Part shown: positions 1 through 6,847 of the stretch, piece after piece | How the letters are laid out: each line of letters opens with the position of its first letter | How positions within the stretch are numbered: position 1 is the first letter of the stretch | Assembly (NCBI GenBank): GCA_039028895.1 | Contig: JBCCHF010000008.1 | Span: 1 to 64,000, forward strand | Direction: 5' to 3' | Length of the DNA stretch: 64,000 nucleotides | Origin: JAHDCJ01 sp039028895 | Lineage (GTDB): Bacteria; Bacteroidota; Bacteroidia; Chitinophagales; Saprospiraceae | Translations under genes and position numbers: made by a program | Notes under the pieces: model-generated | What the model saw: the letters and a program-made list of their open reading frames with translations, nothing else | Databases searched by the model: none | Told to the model about the DNA's origin: nothing

Positions 1-20
1 CCAATATCAAGCAACCAATT

Positions 21-199
21 CCCTTCTCCTCCAGGAGGGGGACGTAAAGCAGTACTCTTCTCCCGAGGGAGAATAGTCGGGAATGTGAGTCGTAAAAGCA
101 AGAAGTCAAGTCCGTTTCTCCCGAAGGAGAAAAGCCAGCAAAAAGGTATCGTAAAAACCAATGTCGAACAGTCAGTCCCCTTCTCCTGGAGGAGAAGGG
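21..199. repeat. Cluster of four short palindromic hairpin repeats
   Basis: Four GC-rich hairpins built on the words TTCTCC and GGAGAA lie within 180 bases. Stems are at 22-30/33-41 (two G-T wobbles), 58-64/67-73, 115-121/126-132 and 178-187/190-199; the last is a perfect 10-bp stem with a 2-base loop. Between them a CGTAAA word recurs near 43, 90 and 149. The cluster lies just past the 3' end of the minus-strand deacylase gene. It resembles REP-like intergenic palindromes seen in many Bacteroidota. None has a clear T-tract, so a pure terminator role is not supported. Confidence 0.6.
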
Positions 200-220
200 C
201 AAGGGATGAGGTGGCCATTA

Positions 221-1342
221 TCAAAACTGCACACCCACACCGCCAGCAATATGCTCCGCCACTGCCTTGTGCGATTTCATATACAAGCCAAAGTGTACTT
301 TATGGTGTGATCCCGGTTTCCCGAAAGGGATATAATAGCGGGTGCCCAGTTTCGCGTAGACCCAGAATGACTGGTAGTCGTTTTGCGTCAAATAAGCGCC
401 AAGGATGAACATAAAACTTACCCTGCCAAGAATCACTTCATCTGCTGCCTGTATGGAAAAACGCATAGGCGCAAGTCTTGATTCTTTACGCGTTTCAAAT
501 TGCTCGACATGTTGAATGAAAGCCACCTGGCTCATGGGATATTCGTATTCAAATCCAAGGTGAAGGCGATTGACACGGTTGATCATACGGTGCACTGTAA
601 AGGTTCCTATATAATGCGGGAAGGGCGGCCCACCCGTGACACGAGACTCACGGAAGCCCACTGAAAATCCAAGGTCAAAGTGGATCTTTTTATCCTTTGC
701 AGGAATGCTGTCATAGTGAATCAGATCTTCGGGCGTCACAGGCTGTGGGGTATATTTCAGGCCAATATTAAGAGAAGGAACATTTATCCCCAGGTTCGGT
801 TGAGTGGTGCCACCGTTAGAGAAGTGCGTATAAGACCCTGAGGTCTGTAACGTCCATTGCTTGGTGAGGTGCCAGCCAAAGCCCAACCTGAATGCGGTGA
901 CATTATTGAGATGAGACCCAATGACATTATTGGTGGGATTCGACACCTTATCGAATGGTTTACTCAAAAACGCGATGCCCGTTCCTAACCTGAAATGCAT
1001 ATGGAAGTGCTTTTTCTTCAGAAACTGTAATGTGAAATTTGGCATTACAGCAACTGCAGATCCCCAAATCTCGTTATCTCCGAAATTAAAGTAAGACAGG
1101 GCATAACCAATAATCGGATACTTATGTAATTGTTGCCACGGTTGGGCACCATAAGTGTTTTTTACAAGATTAAATTCGATGCCATAGGTCTTCCCGGTAA
1201 TCGCAGCTTCAAACTTGGGTGTATGCTTTAGGATTCTGCCATAATGGAAGGATGTCTCGAAAGCGGTGCCTTTCAGAAATTGAGCATTCAATGACGGCAA
1301 AATCGCCACACAGGTTAGTAATGTTGCAATAAATTTTAGCAC
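221..1342 (-). CDS. PagL-like acyloxyacyl hydrolase (outer-membrane lipid A 3-O-deacylase family)
   Basis: Probable outer-membrane beta-barrel enzyme that removes a 3-O-linked acyl chain from lipid A. The central part carries a SYTHFSNGG stretch followed by PNLGINVPSLNIGLKY. This has the His-x-Ser and Asn-Gly pattern of the PagL catalytic region, with alternating hydrophobic residues typical of barrel strands. The family core is about 150-200 residues; this protein is about 370, as is common for the longer Bacteroidota members. There is no ATG near the N-terminus. A TTG at 1378 opens the frame, but the GTG at 1342 gives a compact signal peptide (MLKFIATLLTCVAILPSLNAQ ends at a plausible cleavage site), so I prefer it. 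It stands alone and diverges from the non-coding region upstream. Confidence 0.75.
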   Translation of the reverse strand: MLKFIATLLTCVAILPSLNAQFLKGTAFETSFHYGRILKHTPKFEAAITGKTYGIEFNLVKNTYGAQPWQQLHKYPIIGYALSYFNFGDNEIWGSAVAVMPNFTLQFLKKKHFHMHFRLGTGIAFLSKPFDKVSNPTNNVIGSHLNNVTAFRLGFGWHLTKQWTLQTSGSYTHFSNGGTTQPNLGINVPSLNIGLKYTPQPVTPEDLIHYDSIPAKDKKIHFDLGFSVGFRESRVTGGPPFPHYIGTFTVHRMINRVNRLHLGFEYEYPMSQVAFIQHVEQFETRKESRLAPMRFSIQAADEVILGRVSFMFILGAYLTQNDYQSFWVYAKLGTRYYIPFGKPGSHHKVHFGLYMKSHKAVAEHIAGGVGVQF

Positions 1343-1454
1343 GAGGCTAAAGGTAAGCGATATTAAAATGTTAACCAAAACGCCACCTATTTAGTGACAA
1401 GAAGGCTAAATTTTCGCAAAAAAATGCAATTTTGTAAATTTTTTAGTGTTAAAA

Positions 1455-1486
1455 CTTGCATTATTTGATTACACTTTATATCTTTG
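1455..1486 (+). promoter_or_regulatory. Bacteroidota-type promoter in a gene-free region
   Basis: CTTG at 1455-1458, a 20-base spacer and TATCTTTG at 1479-1486 fit the Bacteroidota sigma-A consensus (TTTG, about 19 bases, TAnnTTTG). The -7 element is an exact match. No open reading frame follows for about 900 bases, so it probably drives the candidate RNA downstream. Confidence 0.5.
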
Positions 1487-1492
1487 AGTCAT

Positions 1493-1690
1493 CAAAAACC
1501 TCAAAAGTGAGGATGAATTTTAAAAATATCTACTCATTATATTGGCGATCCGGACTTTAGCCTTGGAGGAAACAGCTAGAGTCCGGTCACCAAATATCTG
1601 ATAACAGATTAAAGATTTAGGAGTATAGGGGTAAGCAGTGTTGGGGAGACGTTGCCATCAGGCAATCGTCTCCCATCAACACATTTCTTT
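1493..1690 (+). ncRNA. Candidate structured small RNA ending in a strong hairpin
   Basis: About 200 bases begin at the expected start site of the promoter at 1455-1486 and contain two good helices. The first pairs CCGGACTTTAGC (from 1550) with GCTAGAGTCCGG: 12 bp, one G-U wobble, 13-base purine-rich loop. It is extended outward, after a small internal loop, by ATATTGG against CCAAATAT. The second runs 1639-1682: TGTTGGGGAGACGTTGCC folds back through ATCA onto GGCAA-T-CGTCTCC...CAACA and is followed by TTTCTTTTA, so it can act as a terminator. Promoter plus elongated hairpin plus terminator, without an ORF, suggests a stand-alone RNA. A 6S-type RNA is one possibility; I cannot confirm a family. 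Confidence 0.4.
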
Positions 1691-2402
1691 TAGTCAGTTT
1701 GAACAACAATCACTTTCAGGCAAAAGAAACGAACGCCATTTACTTCAAAAGAATTTAGTAAGCAGGGATATTCCGGATTTTTCGATCTAGTGCGTTACTT
1801 TAATTGGATTAATAAGCTGATGTGTTCTCTTATTCAGCCACCGGAGGAACATAATTGACTTGCAAGGAAGTTGTTTTGGGAAACTCAAAGAGGAGGCAGT
1901 TTCCATTAAGTCAAACAATAGTGTTCCAGTTTAGCAAAAGATCCCTGTTGGAGCATGTTTGTCAAAATATGTTGAAAACAGATTGATTAAGTGATTGGCC
2001 CGCAACTGTAGGCTGCACCACAAATTGTCAACATTTTTCGGTTTTAAGGAAGTTTAGAGCTTGAGTCTACTCGGTTAAACGTAATCGACATATTTTCTAA
2101 ACATCTTGAAGTACGGTTTTTAGTGACCAAAGTCTGACTGGATTTTCAAATCCGGCTTTGTGTCTTGTTTACTTGTTTTGGGTTTAACGTCACAACCGAA
2201 ATTGACAAACCTGCTCCTCCTTACTTTTTACTCATGGATGGACAATTTTTCCAACCCCAAAAAACCTTACCATCAATAAGCTGTCGAGAATCTTTGAATT
2301 TTCGCAGCTTTTTTTTGTTTCCCCTCTCAAATAGCTGGAAATTAGGTCTGTGAAAGCCACCATTATACTTTGGCACCACATTTTTTTCATGAAACACCCG
2401 AC
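1691..2402. other. Long intergenic stretch without a supported gene
   Basis: Both strands were read. Only short frames of about 60 codons are present, with no signal peptide, domain or start context. A small stem GGATTT/AAATCC sits at 2140-2153. No further promoter with exact TAnnTTTG spacing was seen. AT-rich words near 2365-2371 (ATACTTTGG) lie close to the next gene but have non-standard spacing. Confidence 0.5.
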
Positions 2403-3134
2403 ATGAAGTCACTAACACAGACCCTATTCCTGATGGCCATTCTGCTTGTAGGCTATCTTTTCATGATTCACGATTCTACAGATAGCGATGAACTTATCGC
2501 TGATCTTGAAGCAAGAGTTGGCAGTATAGATGTCCAGGAACGCGAAATCGAAGGATTGAAAAACGACATCTACGATGAAATCAAACGGTTTAATGTCAAT
2601 AACAAAACCGAAGTTGACTCACTATCTCAATCCTTGAAAAAACTTAACGAAGACCTTGCCTACAACCAAAAAGTACGCAGACTAAGTCGCTCAGAAATGT
2701 CGACTTCAGAATTGATGGCATTTGACTCATCAAAGATTTCCCCTTTTAAAAAAGAGATCATAAGTATCGAAGCCCGGCTGGAAGAACTTTCCCCTCCTGA
2801 TGTAGAAGCGTTAAAAGATGATATTAAGGAAGAGTTACGCACTTTGTTGAATCAAAAGAAAACACTCAATCAACTTATCATTGATTACAGCACACATTTT
2901 TTTCCAGCTCCTTCAACCGGAGGCAGAGTAGTCGTTGAAAATGGTCTTGACGCATACGGTCGACCAGCAAAAACCAGTGGGCAGCTACACGAATTGTCAG
3001 ATATGCTATTTGGAAATTCTACGCCTTCCCTGGAACAGATTGAAACTTTCAGATCTTTTCATAAATTTTGGTGCGAAACTTACAATGAAGATGGAGACAA
3101 GACTTGTAGTTTCCCCTGGATATTAGTAGAGTAA
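2403..3134 (+). CDS. Membrane-anchored coiled-coil protein of unknown function
   Basis: I do not recognise the family. The ATG at 2403 gives a short basic N-terminus followed by one hydrophobic segment (residues 5-22, LTQTLFLMAILLVGYLFM), i.e. an uncleaved signal anchor. In-frame codons reach back to a TTG at 2370, but that would put a polar extension before the membrane segment. Residues 30-170 are dominated by Glu, Lys, Leu and Asp in heptad-like order (DLEARVGSI, EIEGLKNDI, LEELSPPDVEALKDDIKEEL), so an extended coiled coil is likely. The last 80 residues are less regular, with two cysteines near the end (FWCETY, KTCSFPW). The protein is probably periplasmic, tethered to the inner membrane. 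Next gene on the same strand starts 112 bases later. Confidence 0.6.
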   Translation: MKSLTQTLFLMAILLVGYLFMIHDSTDSDELIADLEARVGSIDVQEREIEGLKNDIYDEIKRFNVNNKTEVDSLSQSLKKLNEDLAYNQKVRRLSRSEMSTSELMAFDSSKISPFKKEIISIEARLEELSPPDVEALKDDIKEELRTLLNQKKTLNQLIIDYSTHFFPAPSTGGRVVVENGLDAYGRPAKTSGQLHELSDMLFGNSTPSLEQIETFRSFHKFWCETYNEDGDKTCSFPWILVE

Positions 3135-3245
3135 GCTAAAATTGTCAGGGAATTCTCCTTTTCTAAATTTCAATTATAAACCCTTTCAATATTTTGTAAA
3201 TTCGAGCTGCAAAAATAAGGATATTCAAAACTCAAACTCTATCTG

Positions 3246-4067
3246 ATGAAAAAACTGCCTCTACTATTTGCCGCATTCCTGATGTTGTTTTCTGTCGCAA
3301 TGGATGCCCAGGGAAAGAAAAAATCTGAAACAGATTTACTTAGAGAAAAACTGGAAGAATGGACTGCCAAATACGCAGACCTTCCTAACTCAAGAGACCT
3401 GAATGGTTTCTTGGAATTATATACAACTGATTACAATGGTACCCGTAGCAGTTATAAAATTACCGGTAAACTTGAGAGGAAACCGGTAGACTATCACAAC
3501 CTTAAAGGTCTAATTGAACGGATACTTACAATGGAAGATCCGAGACCTCTCTATGAGATCGTTAACATCTATAATATTGGTGTTCAGGGTCGGATTGCCT
3601 ACGCCTCTCTGGAAGCTAATTTCAGTCTTCATGAAGGGGATAATCTTGTAGCTAAAGGTACCGAGGTGCAAACGCTCCTTTTCCGCAAGGAAAATGGTGA
3701 ATGGAAAATTGCTCAGGCTGACATCCTCAACCTTGTTGACGAACAACTCAAAGACATTTGTGGCTGTACCATATTTTCTAGTTCTGCAAACGAATATATT
3801 TCAAAGGTTCAGCGCCCAACTGGTCAGCAATACGAAGAGTTTCTCGACATGTTCGCCTTCTACCCTCTACGCGATGGCAATACACGGGTAATGATCAACA
3901 CAGAAGAATTTACCTGGCTAACAAATGGTGAGCTTTGGCGGAATTACAACGAATCAAGCAACCGCGAAAAAATTGGCCGTGAAAAGAACCAAAGAAAGCT
4001 GGTCCTCATGGTACTCCAAGACGTCCTTTACAAAGACTTCTGCAGGAAAATCAGACCAAACAACTAA
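3246..4067 (+). CDS. Exported protein with an NTF2/SnoaL-like N-terminal domain
   Basis: A clear signal peptide (MKKLPLLFAAFLMLFSVAMDAQ) is followed by about 250 residues. Residues 30-165 look like an NTF2/SnoaL-type cone: an opening helix (LLREKLEEWTAKYADL), a short segment around FLELYTTDYNG, and late beta strands GRIAYASLEANFSL and VQTLLFRKENGEWKIAQAD. The pattern 'xFRKENGEWKIAxAD' is typical of nuclear-transport-factor-like domains. The last 100 residues are helical and charged, with no recognised motif; CGC occurs at the domain boundary. No catalytic residues can be assigned. It faces the MFS gene tail to tail with a 21-base gap. Confidence 0.6.
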   Translation: MKKLPLLFAAFLMLFSVAMDAQGKKKSETDLLREKLEEWTAKYADLPNSRDLNGFLELYTTDYNGTRSSYKITGKLERKPVDYHNLKGLIERILTMEDPRPLYEIVNIYNIGVQGRIAYASLEANFSLHEGDNLVAKGTEVQTLLFRKENGEWKIAQADILNLVDEQLKDICGCTIFSSSANEYISKVQRPTGQQYEEFLDMFAFYPLRDGNTRVMINTEEFTWLTNGELWRNYNESSNREKIGREKNQRKLVLMVLQDVLYKDFCRKIRPNN

Positions 4068-4088
4068 AGGCTGGGATTCATCCTGGCC

Positions 4089-5285
4089 CTAGTTACCCTT
4101 TGCCACTTTAAGTCTTCTGGCCATTAGGATGGCAATAATGCTGAAGATTATGGAAAGATAACCTACCCATTCATAGCCTACAAGACTTTCGGTGCCTTCC
4201 TCAAAGGTTACAATTGCTCCGCTAATTATTGCAGAGAGCGCAATTGCCAGTTGTTGCATTGCAGATTTTACGCTCATGAAACTTCCTCTGTTCTTGGGGC
4301 CTACAGATGCAGTTATCATAGCTTGAGGCGCTATCATCCGACCACTGCCTAAAACAAAGAACAATGACGTAACGAAAAGAGCAACAGGTATTGGGGTAAC
4401 CCCAAGATTGGTGAGCCACACTACCGGGATAAAAGATAGCACCATGAGGATGGCAAACATACGCATAGCGCCTAGGCGATCTATCATACGACCAAACATA
4501 GGAGCTGTAAAAACGGTTAATGATCCGCCGATAAAGTAAAGGAGAGTAATATCATTTTGACTAAACCCTACATTCCTGGTCATATAAGGTGCGATAAACG
4601 GGATGATAATAAAATGCCCAAGAATCAGGATAATTCCCGTTGAAAGGGCATTAACCTGGTTTCGATCGCTAGTAATATTTGTAATGGTTTCCAGAAAACC
4701 TTGCTCGCGATTTACGGCCTCAAAATGATTGGTCATTGATGGAAATTTTATCAAAATAACCATCAGTATCAATCCACCAACACTTCCGATAAAATAAAAA
4801 GGTGCGTGCCAGCTAAATTGGGTGGTCAGGTACAGGCCAAGTGGCACTCCCAAAGCAGCAGCAGCAGAGAAAGCTGCCATCAAAACTCCCATCGCAGAAC
4901 CCCTGCGTTTAAAAGGAAATATATCGCTAACTACTGATAAAACCAATGCTCCGATCATTCCGCCAAACAGCCCCGTCCCAAAACGAATAGCAAGGATCAT
5001 AGGGTAAGTTGTGGCAAATGGAGTAACTAGCGTGCCTATTACAAAACCCGTATAAATAAACAATAATGCCCTTTTCCTGTCAAATCGATCTATGAAAAAC
5101 ATACCAACCATAGCTGAAATAAAGGCCCCAATTGAATAAGCAGAAACCAACCAGCCAAATTGCTGAGGATTGATGCCAAAAAGGGTCATGAAAATATCAC
5201 CCAATGGCATCATGATCATTGAATCTACGATGTTGGTGAAGTTAACGGCAGCCAGTAAAAAAAGTATAAATCGTTCCTGCCTCAT
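4089..5285 (-). CDS. Major facilitator superfamily transporter (DHA1-like)
   Basis: Inner-membrane secondary transporter of 398 residues, the usual size for a 12-helix MFS protein. Hydrophobic segments run throughout. The loop between helices 2 and 3 carries motif A in the form DRFDRKRA (residues 66-73), and helix 5 has GxxxGPxxG-like spacing (AALGVPLGLYL). Asp21 sits in the first helix (NIVDSMIMMPLGD), as in many drug/sugar antiporters. The substrate cannot be inferred. An ATG at 5285 follows a minus-strand promoter box at 5329-5322, leaving a leader of about 30 bases. It is divergent from the flavoprotein gene. Confidence 0.85.
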   Translation of the reverse strand: MRQERFILFLLAAVNFTNIVDSMIMMPLGDIFMTLFGINPQQFGWLVSAYSIGAFISAMVGMFFIDRFDRKRALLFIYTGFVIGTLVTPFATTYPMILAIRFGTGLFGGMIGALVLSVVSDIFPFKRRGSAMGVLMAAFSAAAALGVPLGLYLTTQFSWHAPFYFIGSVGGLILMVILIKFPSMTNHFEAVNREQGFLETITNITSDRNQVNALSTGIILILGHFIIIPFIAPYMTRNVGFSQNDITLLYFIGGSLTVFTAPMFGRMIDRLGAMRMFAILMVLSFIPVVWLTNLGVTPIPVALFVTSLFFVLGSGRMIAPQAMITASVGPKNRGSFMSVKSAMQQLAIALSAIISGAIVTFEEGTESLVGYEWVGYLSIIFSIIAILMARRLKVAKGN

Positions 5286-5321
5286 GAATTACCCTACGCT
5301 TTGAGTTTTGATTAGGGTTGC

Positions 5322-5329
5322 CAAAGATA
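5322..5329 (-). promoter_or_regulatory. -7 box of the MFS gene promoter
   Basis: Read on the minus strand this is TATCTTTG, an exact match to the Bacteroidota -7 consensus, about 37 bases before the MFS start codon. A matching upstream element was not obvious. Confidence 0.45.
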
Positions 5330-5378
5330 CACTCTTATAATGGGCTTTCAGCTAAATTGGTTAAGTTCGCATTGTTTT

Positions 5379-6623
5379 ATGGAATATAATTCTGACATCT
5401 GTATAATCGGAGCTGGACCAGGTGGTGCAGCGGCAGCCATTAAACTTGGTCAACTGGGCGTCAACTGCCTTTTAGTCGATAAGTCATCATTCCCAAGAGA
5501 CAAGATCTGTGGTGATGGTATTAGTGGTAAAACTGTAACGCTTCTCAACAGACTAAATCCGGAAATAGTTGATCGAATGCATACGGATCACGAACATCTG
5601 GATTGTTGGGGCGTAAAGTTCGTTGCACCAAACCTGAAAGAGCTGGATTTCTCATTCCGTGATAACTTCAATCCGCTTGAAGATGTACCTCCAGGATTTA
5701 TTTCTAAAAGAATAGACTTTGACAATCTGCTAATCGAGGAAGTCAAAAAAGATCCTAAAATAAAATTACTGGAAGGTGTAAATCTCATGTCCTTCCAAAA
5801 GGAAAACGATCTTTTCATACTGTCAGACAGAAATGGTGAATACACGATAACCACCAAATTGGTAATTGCGGCAAACGGCGCTCAATCGGCATTCAGCAGA
5901 CAGATTGGCGGTCTTGAAAAGGAGCCAAGACACCATGCAGCAGGCGTTAGGGCTTATTACAAAAATGTTGAGGGCGTTACGCAAAACAATTATATAGAGT
6001 TACACTACCTCAAGTCATTTTCTCCAGGATACTTTTGGATTTTCCCACTTCCTGATGGTCACGCGAACGTTGGTGCTGGTATGAGTTCAAAAAAGATCAG
6101 CCAGAAAAAGGTAAATCTCAAAAAAGCGCTTACCGAAATAGTGGAACATCATCCGGTCATTAGTAAACGATTCCAGAAGGCAGAGCGCATTGGGTCGATT
6201 AAAGGTTTTGGACTACCACTTGGCTCGAAGAAAAGGAAAATTTCGGGAGACCGATATATGTTAATCGGAGATGCGGGCCACCTGATAGATCCCCTTACAG
6301 GCGAAGGTATCGCCAATGCCATCTACAGTGGTACTATTGCTGCAGAAATTGCCGCCAAAGCCATCGCTGCCAACGATTACTCTGCTGAATTTCTAAAAGC
6401 ATATGATGAAAAAGTATTCAGGGTAATGGGTCCGGAACTTCAAATCAGCTACCAGTTGCAGAAAATGTTAAGCTACCCATGGCTTTTCAATATTATGGCC
6501 AACCTCACCATTAAAAACGATAAGCTTGGAGAGGTCATTTCATGTATGTTTAAAGACATTGATGTGAGAAAGAAAATTACCAACCCGATCTTCCTGTTTA
6601 AAATGCTTCTGAATATCAGATAA
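5379..6623 (+). CDS. Geranylgeranyl-reductase-family FAD-dependent oxidoreductase
   Basis: Flavoprotein of the GGR/BchP group, which reduces isoprenoid double bonds or acts as an FAD monooxygenase-like enzyme. Three family signatures are visible: a dinucleotide-binding loop IIGAGPGGAAAAIKLG near residue 9; the segment LVDKSSFPRDKICGDGISG about residue 35; and the C-terminal FAD motif LIGDAGHLIDPLTGEGIANA near residue 300. The ATG at 5379 puts the GxGxxG loop at its normal position; the earlier ATG at 5340 adds 13 residues with no family counterpart. Length is normal (414 residues). Substrate is unknown: membrane lipid, quinone or carotenoid side chains are plausible. Divergent from the transporter; no operon partner. 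Confidence 0.8.
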   Translation: MEYNSDICIIGAGPGGAAAAIKLGQLGVNCLLVDKSSFPRDKICGDGISGKTVTLLNRLNPEIVDRMHTDHEHLDCWGVKFVAPNLKELDFSFRDNFNPLEDVPPGFISKRIDFDNLLIEEVKKDPKIKLLEGVNLMSFQKENDLFILSDRNGEYTITTKLVIAANGAQSAFSRQIGGLEKEPRHHAAGVRAYYKNVEGVTQNNYIELHYLKSFSPGYFWIFPLPDGHANVGAGMSSKKISQKKVNLKKALTEIVEHHPVISKRFQKAERIGSIKGFGLPLGSKKRKISGDRYMLIGDAGHLIDPLTGEGIANAIYSGTIAAEIAAKAIAANDYSAEFLKAYDEKVFRVMGPELQISYQLQKMLSYPWLFNIMANLTIKNDKLGEVISCMFKDIDVRKKITNPIFLFKMLLNIR

Positions 6624-6649
6624 AATTAGGCTAATTCAGACCTGCTGTT

Positions 6650-6657
6650 TATTTTTG
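6650..6657 (+). promoter_or_regulatory. -7 box upstream of the 40-residue membrane peptide
   Basis: TATTTTTG matches TAnnTTTG exactly and lies 60 bases before the ATG at 6718. It overlaps nothing coding, since the flavoprotein stops at 6623. The upstream element is weak. Confidence 0.4.
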
Positions 6658-6717
6658 TAGCGTTTTTAAAAACCATAAACTGACCGCCCAAAACCGGAAT
6701 AATTAAATCCTGAATCA

Positions 6718-6840
6718 ATGAGTCATATCGAAAATAGTGGCGCCAAAGGAAGATGCTTTATTACCTTCGTGGTATTCTTTATCTTATTCATTCTAATGTT
6801 GGTAATGATCTACCAAAGGAACTTTCAACTTGAATTTTAA
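6718..6840 (+). CDS. Small single-pass membrane protein, 40 residues
   Basis: A short frame between two converging genes. It starts MSHIENSGAKGRC, continues into a hydrophobic helix (FITFVVFFILFILMLVMIY) and ends QRNFQLEF before TAA. The polar head, about 19 hydrophobic residues and short basic tail are what a small membrane protein should look like. A TATTTTTG box lies at a sensible distance upstream. No family is recognised; orientation and partner are unknown. The stop codon is 7 bases from the end of the helicase gene on the other strand, with no obvious terminator between. Confidence 0.5.
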   Translation: MSHIENSGAKGRCFITFVVFFILFILMLVMIYQRNFQLEF

Positions 6841-6847
6841 GACAGGC

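Noticed and set aside
85..408. 107-codon plus-strand frame at the window start
   Set aside because: It runs through the palindromic repeats and antisense to the deacylase gene; no recognisable domain or start context.
2165..2418. Two overlapping frames of about 60 codons in the non-coding region
   Set aside because: Low-complexity composition, opposite strands overlapping each other, no signal or motif.
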